Assembly (NCBI GenBank): GCA_904501885.1
Contig: CAJGCP010000009.1
Location: 1-64,000 of the forward strand
DNA from: an uncultured Acetatifactor sp.
Lineage (GTDB): Bacteria; Bacillota; Clostridia; Lachnospirales; Lachnospiraceae
Length of the DNA: 64,000 nt
Direction of reading: 5' to 3'
A program made the translations under genes and the position numbers. Shown one piece after another: positions 44,216 to 54,654 of the stretch. The first letter of the stretch is position 1. The number at the start of each line of letters is the position of its first letter. Below the pieces are notes generated by a model. That model was not told where the DNA came from and did not search any database. It saw only the letters and a list, made by a program, of their open reading frames with translations.

Positions 44216-45697
44216 TCAATACTCTACATGCACTGATTTTTTATGGTAATACTCTGCCAATTTTTGATTTGTAGGTTCCTCCGGATCACCGGAAAAGTCT
44301 CCCACATATAACATCACAGGACGATTTGTATAAGGTTGCAATATCACTTCCTGTATCTTTTTATCTTCCCAGACTTCTATGCGTTCCTGATATTCCGCTT
44401 CGTAGCCTGCTGCTTCGTCGCTGGCAAGAGATCGGGTTGCTACAGTGACGGAAAGGTCTGCAAAAGCACCCTGCACCAACTGTACTACCAGTAAAACAAT
44501 CATCAATGATATCCACACATAGTTTCCCTTGTTTATAAGTTTTCTATCCGAGAATTTGGCAAATACATATTGCTGCTTCTCTCCATGTCTCTCTCCCAAT
44601 AACATCCATTGGTTCTTCACCCAGGCCAACACCCACGCATATCCACATATGGATGTCAATACATAACCATAATACACAATGGCCACCGCCCTTGCCGGTC
44701 CTGTGGAATTCATGGTGTAGAAAGTAGGACAGGACATGCTGCAAAATACACCATAGCCATATCCAAACACTGCCAACCATAACAGATTGCTTTTTACCTT
44801 CGGTGCATACTTCCACAAAAACGGGGTCAATACCACCGCCATCAACCACCACCAAATGGTGGTCCATGCGTCTACATATCGAATGCCCTGAACCAGAGAT
44901 TTTGCTACTGCCTTCCAAATCGGAATTTGCCACATACCATCCTGTCTCAGCTGATTGCCCGGTGCCATGGCACTGATGAGTAGCCCCACCACCAAAGAAA
45001 TCAATACAAGGGCCGTCCCGCCCCATCGCTTATCTTTACGACAGATGAGATAGACCAAGACTGCTGCCACGATCAACATCACCGGCAAGAAAGAAACATA
45101 ATTTCCACCGGCAAAGAAAAGACCAAGCACCATCATGGCCACAACTTTTCCCTTGCCACCATGATAGAGCCATCTTGCAAACAGTCCCAGCAAATACAAT
45201 CCCAAGGCAAAGAATCCTGTGTAATACATGGCACCATTGTACCAGTAAAAGGTCTCTCCCCAGGTGGGTACGGTCTGTATCGCAAGCAGGGAAACACCGG
45301 CAGATACCGTCACCCAGAACCACTTACTTCCCTGCATTGCCGTGCACAGAAATGGTTTGCCAAGGTAAAATATTCCACCAATCAATGTCAACAATAAGAC
45401 CGCAGGAAACAGCCGATAGGCCCAATCTCCCCATAATTGAGGGGGCAGGTGCATGAGAAACATGGCCGAATATGTTCCCTGCCATCTCTGATACTGTACT
45501 CCCACACCTCTTGCAGCCTCTGCCAAAGTGTGCAAAACACTACCTGTTTCTTCCAACACATTCTTAGTAACTGCGCCATAGTAATAGTCATCCCCGGTAG
45601 GGTGATTGAAACGCCCCAAATACATCATCGGGATGAGACTCAAAATCAGGAGAACCAGCATGCCATATGAAATTATTCTTTCTGTTTTCTCGCTCAT
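44216..45697 (-). CDS. Polytopic membrane protein (DUF6056-like, glucosyltransferase-type topology)
   Basis: This 493-aa protein has about eleven transmembrane helices. Between helices 1 and 2 is an outer loop with HPTGDDYYYG; the DD motif resembles membrane glycosyltransferases of the GT-C type. The C-terminal 90 residues are soluble and lie outside or inside the last helix. A role in glycosylating wall or lipid polymers is possible but not shown. No good Shine-Dalgarno precedes the ATG at 45695-45697. Confidence 0.6.
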   Translation of the reverse strand: MSEKTERIISYGMLVLLILSLIPMMYLGRFNHPTGDDYYYGAVTKNVLEETGSVLHTLAEAARGVGVQYQRWQGTYSAMFLMHLPPQLWGDWAYRLFPAVLLLTLIGGIFYLGKPFLCTAMQGSKWFWVTVSAGVSLLAIQTVPTWGETFYWYNGAMYYTGFFALGLYLLGLFARWLYHGGKGKVVAMMVLGLFFAGGNYVSFLPVMLIVAAVLVYLICRKDKRWGGTALVLISLVVGLLISAMAPGNQLRQDGMWQIPIWKAVAKSLVQGIRYVDAWTTIWWWLMAVVLTPFLWKYAPKVKSNLLWLAVFGYGYGVFCSMSCPTFYTMNSTGPARAVAIVYYGYVLTSICGYAWVLAWVKNQWMLLGERHGEKQQYVFAKFSDRKLINKGNYVWISLMIVLLVVQLVQGAFADLSVTVATRSLASDEAAGYEAEYQERIEVWEDKKIQEVILQPYTNRPVMLYVGDFSGDPEEPTNQKLAEYYHKKSVHVEY

Positions 45698-45750
45698 AGT
45701 CACAACACACTTTTTGATCTTCTCTCAAATCCTGCCAACCGAAGAACAAA

Positions 45751-45784
45751 GACCCCAACCATCCATATTGTTGGAGTTGGGGTC
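45751..45784 (-). terminator. Terminator of the GH105 gene
   Basis: GACCCCAAC (45751-45759) pairs with GTTGGGGTC (45776-45784); on the minus strand it is followed by TTTGTTCTT. It begins 20 bp after the GH105 stop. Confidence 0.75.
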
Positions 45785-45803
45785 CATTGATGTTCTTTAA
45801 TAA

Positions 45804-47876
45804 TTACAGATTACGATTCTTTTCTACTTCCAGAAGTGCAATCAACACGATACCGGTACCATGGGTATCATTGGTCACACATGCCAAGTCATGCTTGTAG
45901 TAATCCAAACGGAAGGAATATCCGGAACCACGGCATACACCGTAAATGTTTCCCTCTTCGTCGATACAATACTTTTTCAAAGCTTCCGCAGAACGCTCGC
46001 TGGCCTCTTTATAAGGTGCTGCAGGAAGAAGTCCCATACGCACACCTCTTGCAAAAGCAGCTGCACACATTGCGGTACCGGAAGCCTCTTCGAAGGAATC
46101 ATGGTCCCAAATTACCTGATGGATGATGCCCTCCTCATCAATATTGTTCATAAATCCTTCTGCCAACTGAAGGAAGAAGGTCTTAATCTCTTCGTACTTC
46201 TCATGGTCATTAGGCAGAATTGCCAAAAGCTCTGTCAGGGAGAACAATACCCAACCATTGCCGCGTCCCCAAGGCACTCTGGTGCACTTTTGATGTCTCA
46301 GGCTGTATACATGGCCCAACAGTTTGTGCTCAGGCATGTATAATTTCTCTTTATAGCAGAGGAACTGATTTACCACATCTTCTATCACTTCGCTCTTTCC
46401 GGTCATCTGTGCATAACGCATCATGAAAGGTGTAGACATATAGATATCGTCCGCCCAAATGGTCTGCTGCTGATATTTGCCTTCTGCGATTCTGTAGAAC
46501 ATACCGTTCTCCAGACGCTCCTGCTGATTCAAGATATAATCCGCTATAAACTCAGCATAGAATTTGATTTTTTCATCTTTATGATATTTCAGATAATCTT
46601 CCAAAACCATTGCAGAGAAGGAACCACAGTCATCCAAGAAAGTAATGTCCATCAGTTTATGGTCCACACATGCCCAACCAAATTTTTCTCTTTCCCAAAG
46701 GGCCAATTCCAAAGGCGCGTAACAGGTCTTGATGTGGGAATGAGCATATTCCAAAACCTCTTCATCCTGCAGGAAATTTCCCGACTCTAACAATCCGTAC
46801 ATTACCACACCGTTGGGATAGGTCAATCTACCAAATTGCTTTGACTCGATGATAGGTCTCAAGTAGGTATTCTCACCACACATAAAGTAAGTCTTGTCAC
46901 CTGCATATCCATCATATAGCTGATATTTGTCAAAACCTGCCTTTGCTCTCTCATCCGAGCTATCCAAATAGAGCCACTGTCCCTTCACATCTCTTGTGCA
47001 ATCAGGCAATGCCAGTACTGCGCCGTCAGCAGTTGCACTAAAAGTTGCATCTGCTGCTTTGTTGAACAGACGAACGGAAACTGCATGAGTTCCCTTCGCT
47101 AAGTTCAATTTTGCACACAATTTATCTTTACCCTGGCCGTTTAGAGCTCCATCTATGTACAGTTCCATATCTGCTGCCGCTTCTGCACAGAAGTCAACCT
47201 CTCCGTCCTTGTCACACACCAAAGTGCTGACTGCATACATCTCGGTATGTCCGGGGAAAGAAGGCATCTTGGTATCGTAAGGTTGGGGATACCAATGTGC
47301 TTCCATGGAAGGATTGCCGCTCAGGGGCTCTTTATAAATATCTTCTTTGAAGGGTCCACAATAGTTCCAACCCAATTCTCCTGCATTTTCCGCAAATGCT
47401 TTATAGAATTCAATACCGTTTCCTTTATGATTCAAGGCGCCAAAGCGGAACCCAAAGCCCAGAGAACCTTTTTTACATTTGATCATAATGGTATTGTATC
47501 CGGGCTTGGAAGGGATATGAATCAGATTATCTACTTCTAAAAGTTCCGTAAAGATGTCAGTCTTGGTAATTTTCTCCCCGTTCACATAGATTACAGTCTC
47601 ATCCTGTGCCCCAAAATTGAAATGAGGATCATAACAGTCCGCATTGTACTGGGCATAAGCATAGGCGTAATCGCCGAACTCTGCCTCCGGAAAAATCTTG
47701 TTAAAATCTACCACAACACTACCGGATCTTTCGCGTCTGAAGCCCTCGTCGGTATATGCTCTGTAATATAATGTCTCCTCAGGATTTGCCTTCATGTATC
47801 TGGCAAGTACTTTTCGCATAATCTGTTCGGTGTTTCCTGTCACACCTTTTTTGTCCTCTGGATAATATGGTTTCAT
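45804..47876 (-). CDS. GH105-type unsaturated uronyl hydrolase with N-terminal beta domains
   Basis: This 690-aa protein has a C-terminal (alpha/alpha)6 domain (about 330-690) of the GH105 (YteR/YesR) type: CGSFSAMVLEDYLKY, WADDIYMSTPFMMRYA, VPWGRGNGWVLFSL and EASGTAMCAAA. These enzymes remove the unsaturated galacturonyl residue left by pectin or rhamnogalacturonan lyases. Residues 1-320 look like two beta-sandwich domains, an unusually long extension since GH105 proteins are often about 370 aa. It has no signal peptide, so it works inside the cell on imported oligosaccharides. GAGAGGT precedes the ATG. Confidence 0.8.
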   Translation of the reverse strand: MKPYYPEDKKGVTGNTEQIMRKVLARYMKANPEETLYYRAYTDEGFRRERSGSVVVDFNKIFPEAEFGDYAYAYAQYNADCYDPHFNFGAQDETVIYVNGEKITKTDIFTELLEVDNLIHIPSKPGYNTIMIKCKKGSLGFGFRFGALNHKGNGIEFYKAFAENAGELGWNYCGPFKEDIYKEPLSGNPSMEAHWYPQPYDTKMPSFPGHTEMYAVSTLVCDKDGEVDFCAEAAADMELYIDGALNGQGKDKLCAKLNLAKGTHAVSVRLFNKAADATFSATADGAVLALPDCTRDVKGQWLYLDSSDERAKAGFDKYQLYDGYAGDKTYFMCGENTYLRPIIESKQFGRLTYPNGVVMYGLLESGNFLQDEEVLEYAHSHIKTCYAPLELALWEREKFGWACVDHKLMDITFLDDCGSFSAMVLEDYLKYHKDEKIKFYAEFIADYILNQQERLENGMFYRIAEGKYQQQTIWADDIYMSTPFMMRYAQMTGKSEVIEDVVNQFLCYKEKLYMPEHKLLGHVYSLRHQKCTRVPWGRGNGWVLFSLTELLAILPNDHEKYEEIKTFFLQLAEGFMNNIDEEGIIHQVIWDHDSFEEASGTAMCAAAFARGVRMGLLPAAPYKEASERSAEALKKYCIDEEGNIYGVCRGSGYSFRLDYYKHDLACVTNDTHGTGIVLIALLEVEKNRNL

Positions 47877-47983
47877 CCGTTTTACCTCTCATTTACTTTT
47901 TATAGGTATGCATACCCCTATATACCCCTTAAGTATATAAAAGTTTCCATCTTTTGTCTATAATAAAAAGTATAAAATGCCTG

Positions 47984-50900
47984 TTATTTATCAATATTTT
48001 CGGGCATCTTCAAACTTTCCGCCATATCCCTCAACAGACTTTCTGTCAAAGACAACAGTTTCTCCCCATCTGTCTCCACCAAACCGGTACGCTTGTAGCG
48101 GTAAGTAAAATAGGGATTGCCGTAGGCGGTAAATGTCAACTGATTGCCATGCTTTTTCAAAAGTGCCGGAATGCCGGCAGGATTTACTTTTGCATCCGGT
48201 CTAAACTGGAAGGTAATACGCTCATTCTTGCCCTTCACCTCAGTAATATACAAAGCATGGGCCGCCACACGAATCAGTGCAATCCGAAGGAGATTTTCTG
48301 CCGACTTGGGAATCTCCCCAAAACGGTCCAGAAGTTCATCTCTCATATCGTCCCGCTCCCTCTCATTTTCAATGCCTGCAATACGCTTGTAAATATCCAG
48401 TTTCTGCACTTCATTGACAATATAGGTGGGCGGAATAAAAGCATCCACATCCAAATCAATCAGCGTGGAGAAATCCTCTGCTACAGAAACGCCCTTTTGC
48501 TTCTTCACTTCCTCGTCCAGCATCTTACAGTACATATCATAACCCACAGCTTCCATATGTCCGTGCTGACGCATCCCCAGAAGATTGCCGGCGCCACGGA
48601 TTTCCAAATCCCGCATGGCAATCTTAAAGCCACTGCCCAAATCGGTAAATTCCCGGATGGCGGTCAGTCGTTTCTCTGCCACCTCGGTAAGCATCCTGTC
48701 CCGCTTGTACATCAGGAATGCGTAGGCAGTGCGATTGGAACGTCCCACGCGTCCCCTGAGCTGATACAACTGGGACAAACCAAAGGTATCGGAATCATGG
48801 ATAATAATGGTATTTACATTGGAAATATCCAACCCCGTCTCTATGATGGTGGTGGATACCAGCACATCTATCTCGCCATTCACGAAATCGTACATGATGC
48901 GCTCCAGCTCCTGCTCCTTCATCTGCCCATGGGCGTAAGCCACATTGGACTCCGGCAAAAGTTTTCCCAAATCTGCAGCAACATCTGCTATATTATTTAC
49001 CCTGTTATAGACATAATACACCTGTCCGCCCCGGGCCAATTCTCTGGACACAGCCTCCCGCACCATTTCTTCATTGTATTCACATACAAAGGTCTGAATG
49101 GGCAGACGGTCCCCAGGGGGCTCTTCCAAGATACTCATATCCCGAATGCCGATGAGACTCATATGCAAGGTCCGGGGAATGGGGGTTGCGGTCAGAGTCA
49201 GCACATCCACATTCTCCTTCAGTTTCTTAATCTTTTCCTTGTGGGTCACACCAAAGCGCTGTTCCTCATCGATGATGAGTAATCCCAAATCCTTATACTT
49301 CACATCATCGGACAGCACCCTGTGGGTGCCAATCACAATATCCACCAAGCCTTTCTGGAGATCTGTTACGGTCTTCTTTATCTCCTTGGGACTGCGGAAA
49401 CGACTCATCAAGTCCACACGCACAGGGAAATCCTTCATTCTCTGTGTGAAGGTAGTGTAATGTTGCTGTGCAAGAATTGTGGTGGGCACCAGATACACCA
49501 CCTGCTTGCCTTCCTGCACTGCTTTGAAAGCGGCTCGGATGGCAATCTCTGTCTTGCCATAGCCCACATCACCGCAAATCAAACGGTCCATGATCTTCGT
49601 GCTTTCCATGTCTGCCTTGGTATCCATGATGGCATTGATCTGGTCTTCTGTTTCCTCGTAGAGGAACATTTCTTCAAATTCCTTTTGCCATACTGTATCC
49701 TGACCATATTGATATCCGGATGTCTGCTGACGGGCAGCATAGAGTTGCACCAAATCCTTGGCCACTTCGCTGACGGCGCTGCGGACTTTTGTTTTGGTTT
49801 TCTCCCATTCCTTTCCGCCCAACTTGTTCAGTTTGGGCTTCTTGGCATCCGCTGTGGCATATTTTTGAATCACATCTAAGCCGGTGGCAAGCACATATAG
49901 ATTGCCACCTTCCCGGTATTCTATCTTGATATAATCCTTGACCACGCCTTCCATGGAGACTTTCTCGATGCCCCGGTAGATTCCTACGCCGTGACTGACA
50001 TGGACCACATAGTCCCCCACTCGCAGGTCATTGAAATCCTTAATCTGTTGGCCCTGGTATTTCTTTTTTGGTTTCTTCTTTTTCTCAGCCCCAAAAATGT
50101 CCGTATCGGAAACAACCACGAATTTCAACTGAGGATATTCAAAGCCCTTTCTCACATGGCCGTAGTAGGTCACTACCTCGCCCACCTGCGCCTCTCTAAA
50201 AGGATCTTCCGTATATAAAGCCGTCAACTCATGGTCCCGCAAATCCTCTGCCAGGCGCTTCGCCCGGGTTCTGGAACCGGACAGCAAAAGTACCCGGTAA
50301 CCATTTTTGCGGAATTGCTTTAGGTCTTTTACCAAAGCCTCAAAACTGTTATTGTAAGCAGGCAAATTTCTAGCCCCGATGTCCACTTTTTTGACAGGCT
50401 TAAAATAATTGCCTTTCATATCAATGGTAGACAGGGTGACACTGGGCGCCTGCATGATTTTGGTAGCCACCTGTTCTCCGCTGTGCAAAATATGCATTTG
50501 TCCGGGGAGCACATAACCTTTGCTTACACGCTGTTCAAAGCTTTCCCTAAATTCCGCCTCCACCGCCTGCGCCTGTTCTTTTAATCTGGCAGGCTCATCC
50601 AGGAAGAAAAGTAGCTTCTTAGTTCTGTTTGTCCCATCAGCATACAGGCTGGTCAGAATCTCCGGTAGCACAAAGGTTTTATCGTAAAAATAGGACAGAT
50701 ATCCCTCCAGATTGATTTTACTCTTAAACTCCAGCAGTTGTTCTTTTAATTCCTTCACCTGAATATGAATCCGATGGGCCGCTTCCGTCTGAAACGCATC
50801 CCGGAATAATGTTTCCTGTTTTTCGGCCTCTTTTTCTATCTTCTTAAGACCTGCCTGCAATCGTGATTCCTCCATCACGAATTCCGTGGCAGGGAAAACA

Positions 50901-51553
50901 GAGATACTTTCCAGCTTTTCTATGGAGCGCTGGCTGAGCACGTCAAAACTGCGGATGGAGTCAATCTCATCTCCCCATAATTCAATTCGATAAGGGTTTT
51001 CTTCGGTCAGATCATAGACATCCACAATACCACCACGCACAGAAAACTGCCCCGGGCTCTCTACCTGTGTGGTTTTCTCGTACCCCATATCCACCAATCG
51101 AAGGCTTAGTTCCTGTTCCGAGAGACTGCCGCCCCGTTCCATATGGATGACATCCTTCTCGATGTCCCACATAGCAGTGGCCGTCATCAAAGCTGCATAG
51201 GTGGTGACAATCGTAACAGGCTTCCCCTCCAACACCCTGCGCATGGTTCTGATCCGCTCTTTGATCAACTGATTGCCGTGGATATCTGCCTGAAAAAAGA
51301 TGATATCCTTGGCAGGGTAAAACATGACATTCCTGTCATAAAATTTATATTCTTCATAAAGTTCTTTTGCTTTTAAATCACTATAAGTAGCGATGACTTT
51401 CGTCTGAAAGCCATCGCTAAGTCCGTATATCATATGCAATTTCTGAGAGTCCACACAGCCGGTCAGGCTGACGCTTCCGGACTCTGTTTGCAAAATTTGA
51501 AGAATCTCCTCAAATTCTGCCAATTCCTGAATCGGTTTCAGTAAAGCTTGCAT
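47984..51553 (-). CDS. mfd: Transcription-repair coupling factor Mfd
   Basis: This 1189-aa protein is the full-length Mfd translocase that removes stalled RNA polymerase and recruits UvrA. It has the N-terminal UvrB-like domains (about 1-340), the RNA-polymerase-interacting CarD-like domain (about 480-560; VGDYVVHVSHGVGIY), RecG-type helicase domains (about 600-960) with Walker A GDVGYGKTE and DEEQRFG box, and the C-terminal TRCF domain. It follows pth by 28 bp, the conserved order in Firmicutes, and is probably co-transcribed with it. Confidence 0.97.
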   Translation of the reverse strand: MQALLKPIQELAEFEEILQILQTESGSVSLTGCVDSQKLHMIYGLSDGFQTKVIATYSDLKAKELYEEYKFYDRNVMFYPAKDIIFFQADIHGNQLIKERIRTMRRVLEGKPVTIVTTYAALMTATAMWDIEKDVIHMERGGSLSEQELSLRLVDMGYEKTTQVESPGQFSVRGGIVDVYDLTEENPYRIELWGDEIDSIRSFDVLSQRSIEKLESISVFPATEFVMEESRLQAGLKKIEKEAEKQETLFRDAFQTEAAHRIHIQVKELKEQLLEFKSKINLEGYLSYFYDKTFVLPEILTSLYADGTNRTKKLLFFLDEPARLKEQAQAVEAEFRESFEQRVSKGYVLPGQMHILHSGEQVATKIMQAPSVTLSTIDMKGNYFKPVKKVDIGARNLPAYNNSFEALVKDLKQFRKNGYRVLLLSGSRTRAKRLAEDLRDHELTALYTEDPFREAQVGEVVTYYGHVRKGFEYPQLKFVVVSDTDIFGAEKKKKPKKKYQGQQIKDFNDLRVGDYVVHVSHGVGIYRGIEKVSMEGVVKDYIKIEYREGGNLYVLATGLDVIQKYATADAKKPKLNKLGGKEWEKTKTKVRSAVSEVAKDLVQLYAARQQTSGYQYGQDTVWQKEFEEMFLYEETEDQINAIMDTKADMESTKIMDRLICGDVGYGKTEIAIRAAFKAVQEGKQVVYLVPTTILAQQHYTTFTQRMKDFPVRVDLMSRFRSPKEIKKTVTDLQKGLVDIVIGTHRVLSDDVKYKDLGLLIIDEEQRFGVTHKEKIKKLKENVDVLTLTATPIPRTLHMSLIGIRDMSILEEPPGDRLPIQTFVCEYNEEMVREAVSRELARGGQVYYVYNRVNNIADVAADLGKLLPESNVAYAHGQMKEQELERIMYDFVNGEIDVLVSTTIIETGLDISNVNTIIIHDSDTFGLSQLYQLRGRVGRSNRTAYAFLMYKRDRMLTEVAEKRLTAIREFTDLGSGFKIAMRDLEIRGAGNLLGMRQHGHMEAVGYDMYCKMLDEEVKKQKGVSVAEDFSTLIDLDVDAFIPPTYIVNEVQKLDIYKRIAGIENERERDDMRDELLDRFGEIPKSAENLLRIALIRVAAHALYITEVKGKNERITFQFRPDAKVNPAGIPALLKKHGNQLTFTAYGNPYFTYRYKRTGLVETDGEKLLSLTESLLRDMAESLKMPENIDK

Positions 51554-51581
51554 ACCTCTTCAGCCTTTCTTTTCTATTGTC

Positions 51582-52145
51582 TTATGCGTTGTACAGGTTC
51601 ATAGCCTCGTCTGCACCCTTTTCTATGATGGTACAAATGGCTTCTGCCGCCTGCTTCGCAGAAGTGTGAAGCATCTCCTTCTCCGGTCCGGATATTTTAC
51701 CCAGCACATAGTCTGCCAAATCCCAACCGGCAGGTTTTTCACCTACACCCATTCTCACCCGGATAAATTTTTCATGCCCCAGATGTAAGATGATATTGCG
51801 AAGTCCGTTATGTCCTCCTGCACTGCCCTTTTTGCGGATTCTGATGCGACCCACATCCAGGCTCACATCATCGGAGATGACAATCAGTTCACTCTCTTCG
51901 TCTATTTTATAATAATCCACCATTTCCCGCACCGCTTCACCGCTGAGATTCATGTATGTGGTGGGCTTGGCGAGGATACATTTCTGTCCGCCAAGCATCC
52001 CTTTACCAATGATGGATTTGTGTTTTTTCTCTATGACGGAAATATTCGCTTTGTCCGCCAATGCATCAATCACCTCGTATCCCACATTGTGTCTGGTGCC
52101 GTTGTATTCCCGTCCGGGATTTCCCAAACCTACTATAATATACAT
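51582..52145 (-). CDS. pth: Peptidyl-tRNA hydrolase
   Basis: This 187-aa enzyme recycles peptidyl-tRNA in the cytoplasm. It has GLGNPGREY near the start, the catalytic His in TRHNVGYEV, Asn in KPTTYMNLSGE and the Asp motif VISDDVSLDVG, plus GSAGGHNGL. The length is normal. It lies between glgD and mfd on the minus strand, with AGAGGAAG upstream of the ATG. Confidence 0.96.
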   Translation of the reverse strand: MYIIVGLGNPGREYNGTRHNVGYEVIDALADKANISVIEKKHKSIIGKGMLGGQKCILAKPTTYMNLSGEAVREMVDYYKIDEESELIVISDDVSLDVGRIRIRKKGSAGGHNGLRNIILHLGHEKFIRVRMGVGEKPAGWDLADYVLGKISGPEKEMLHTSAKQAAEAICTIIEKGADEAMNLYNA

Positions 52146-52193
52146 GGATATGCTTCCTCTTTCTTACTTCACGCCCTTCAAATGTCAGGCTTT

Positions 52194-53315
52194 TTACATA
52201 TCGTACCTGTCGTTTCGCTCTACCACGATACGGATATTTCCATCCTCGCCCACATATCTGGAGCCGGCTTTGATGGTTCCATGGCTTTCCACAATACAGT
52301 TCTCAATATAACAGTCGTCTCCAATGTAGACATCGTTCAGGATAATCGAATTTTTAATCACACAATGATTTCCGATATAACTCTTTTTGAACATCACGGA
52401 ATTTTCCACCACGCCATTCACAATACATCCGCTGGAAACCAAACTGTTACGCACACTGGCACCATAATTGTATTTTGCAGGTGGCAAATCATCCACCTTG
52501 GAATAAATATCAGGATATTGACGGAAGAAATAGTCTCTCACTTCCGGCTTCAGAAAGTCCATGTTGGTGCCGAAATAATCTTCCACAGATGCAATGTTGC
52601 GCCAATACTCCTGCATATTATACCCGTAGAATTTTTTCACATCCTTATACCTCATCAGCACATCCCGCACGAAATCATATCGTTCTTCCTGTGCAGAGGT
52701 TTCAATCATATCAATCAAAGACCGACGGCGCACCACATAGATACCACAGGATACCAGATTGGTCTTTGCCTGTAAAGGTTTCTCTTCGAACTCAACAATT
52801 CTATCGTCTGCGTCCATGGCCAGAATACCGTAACGCTCTACATCAATGCCCGGTTCCATCTCATGGCATACCACTGTAATGTCAGCATTCTTTTCCACAT
52901 GGTAAGCAATGACCTTGTTGAAATTCAATTTGTACACACAATCTGCGGGAGCGATAACCACATAGGGTTCATGACTTTTTTTCAGAAAATCAATATTCTG
53001 GTACATGGCATCAATGGTGCCTCTGTACCAGCTGCTTCTGTCCGCATTTACCACAGGCGCAAGAATACTTAAACCGCCCTGCTTTCGTCCAAAATCCCAC
53101 CATTTGGAAGAGTTCAGATGCTCATTTAGACTTTTGGCATTGTACTGGGTCAGCACCGCCACCTTGTTGATATGAGAATTGGACATATTGCTCAGGGTAA
53201 AGTCAATACTACGATAGCTGCCTGCGATAGGCATAGCCCCAATGGCTCTCTTTTTGGAAAGGTCCTGCATCCGATAATTTTTTCCACCTGCTAAAATCAA
53301 TCCAATAGCCTTCAT
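52194..53315 (-). CDS. glgD: GlgD, ADP-glucose pyrophosphorylase second subunit
   Basis: This 373-aa protein is related to GlgC but with changed N-terminal nucleotide motif (LILAGGKNYRMQDLSKKRA) and a left-handed beta-helix at the C-terminus (SLVSSGCIVNG, IILNDVYIGDDCYIE). In Firmicutes GlgD pairs with GlgC in a heteromeric ADP-glucose pyrophosphorylase for glycogen synthesis and is considered mainly regulatory. It begins 2 bp after the glgC stop, and its ribosome site lies inside the end of glgC, so translation is coupled. Confidence 0.93.
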   Translation of the reverse strand: MKAIGLILAGGKNYRMQDLSKKRAIGAMPIAGSYRSIDFTLSNMSNSHINKVAVLTQYNAKSLNEHLNSSKWWDFGRKQGGLSILAPVVNADRSSWYRGTIDAMYQNIDFLKKSHEPYVVIAPADCVYKLNFNKVIAYHVEKNADITVVCHEMEPGIDVERYGILAMDADDRIVEFEEKPLQAKTNLVSCGIYVVRRRSLIDMIETSAQEERYDFVRDVLMRYKDVKKFYGYNMQEYWRNIASVEDYFGTNMDFLKPEVRDYFFRQYPDIYSKVDDLPPAKYNYGASVRNSLVSSGCIVNGVVENSVMFKKSYIGNHCVIKNSIILNDVYIGDDCYIENCIVESHGTIKAGSRYVGEDGNIRIVVERNDRYDM

Positions 53316-53317
53316 CG

Positions 53318-54586
53318 TTACATTCCCCCTTTAATCAATGTTCTGCCGCCGGGAAGGTAGAAGTTGTCATAATCTGCCTCTGAGGTGCGTCCGAAAATCA
53401 CCGTGTTTTTTCCCACTTTTACACCATCGGGAATGACGCTCTTTTCTCCCACAGTCACCAGTCCCTGATTGTAGATATGAGGTGCCGATTCATTGGGTAC
53501 TTCCTCACCGATACCCAATGCCACATGGTTTCCGATGGTCACATCCTCTGCCACAATCGTCTTATAGACTTCACAATTCTCGCCAAGTTTGGTATTGCTC
53601 ATGATGATGGAATCACGAACCACAGTGCCCTTTCCAATCTCTACACCGCAGCCGATGACGGAGTTGTATACTTGTCCGTAAATATTGGAGCCCTCGCCGA
53701 TAATACTTCTCTCCACCACACTTTCCGTGGAAAAATACTGCGGTGGCTGTATCTCGCTCTTTGTATAAATCTTCCAATATTCTTCGTACAAATTAAACTC
53801 AGGAACAAGGTCAATCAGTTCCATATTGGCCTCCCAATAGGAGCTGAGAGTTCCCACATCCTTCCAATAGCCATTGAATTCATAGGCATACAGGGGCGCG
53901 CCATTCTGGTGACAATGTGGAATCACATGCTTTCCAAAGTCCAACGCCGGTTCATCTGCCATTTCAATTAACGCATCCTTCAAGGTCTGCCAATTAAAAA
54001 TATAGATACCCATACTTGCCAGATTGCTTCTGGGCTGGGCAGGTTTTTCTTCGAACTCTGTAATCCTACGGTTTTCGTCGGTAATCATAATACCGAAACG
54101 GCTTGCCTCCTCCATGGGCACAGGCATTACCGCTATGGTCACTTCCGCCCCGTTATTCTTGTGGAAGTCCAGCATCAATTCATAGTCCATCTTATAAATA
54201 TGGTCTCCGGAGAGAATCAGCACATATTCCGGATGGAAACTTTCCATATATTCGATATTTTGATAAATGGCATTGGCCGTACCGGTATACCATTCGCTGT
54301 TTTCACTTTTTTCATAAGGCGGGAGCACTGTCACGCCTCCGATATTACGGTCCAAATCCCAAGGAATACCGATGCCGATATGGGCATTTAGACGCAAAGG
54401 ACGATACTGGGTTAACACACCCACCGTATCCACACCCGAATTGATACAGTTAGATAGAGGAAAATCAATGATACGGTATTTTCCCCCGAATGCTACCGCC
54501 GGTTTTGCCACCTTAGATGTCAACACACCAAGTCTGCTACCCTGTCCACCTGCCAACAACATAGCAATCATTTCTTTTCTAGCCAT
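53318..54586 (-). CDS. glgC: Glucose-1-phosphate adenylyltransferase GlgC
   Basis: This 422-aa enzyme makes ADP-glucose from glucose-1-phosphate and ATP, the committed step of glycogen synthesis. The nucleotidyl-transferase motif LLAGGQGSRLGVLT, KPAVAFGGKYRIIDF and the sugar-binding FEEKP are intact, and hexapeptide-type repeats form the C-terminal beta-helix. It heads the glgC-glgD-pth-mfd gene row, from a promoter that abuts that of divergent murC. GAGGTGAG precedes the ATG. Confidence 0.95.
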   Translation of the reverse strand: MARKEMIAMLLAGGQGSRLGVLTSKVAKPAVAFGGKYRIIDFPLSNCINSGVDTVGVLTQYRPLRLNAHIGIGIPWDLDRNIGGVTVLPPYEKSENSEWYTGTANAIYQNIEYMESFHPEYVLILSGDHIYKMDYELMLDFHKNNGAEVTIAVMPVPMEEASRFGIMITDENRRITEFEEKPAQPRSNLASMGIYIFNWQTLKDALIEMADEPALDFGKHVIPHCHQNGAPLYAYEFNGYWKDVGTLSSYWEANMELIDLVPEFNLYEEYWKIYTKSEIQPPQYFSTESVVERSIIGEGSNIYGQVYNSVIGCGVEIGKGTVVRDSIIMSNTKLGENCEVYKTIVAEDVTIGNHVALGIGEEVPNESAPHIYNQGLVTVGEKSVIPDGVKVGKNTVIFGRTSEADYDNFYLPGGRTLIKGGM

Positions 54587-54654
54587 TCTCTCACCTCTGA
54601 TTATTTCGTAAACCTAATTTCATATCATTCTGTCACGGGATATCGTACGCCTAT

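Noticed and set aside
47954..49282. A 442-codon plus-strand frame antisense to mfd
   Set aside because: mfd is unambiguous on the minus strand and full length; the opposite frame has no supporting signal.
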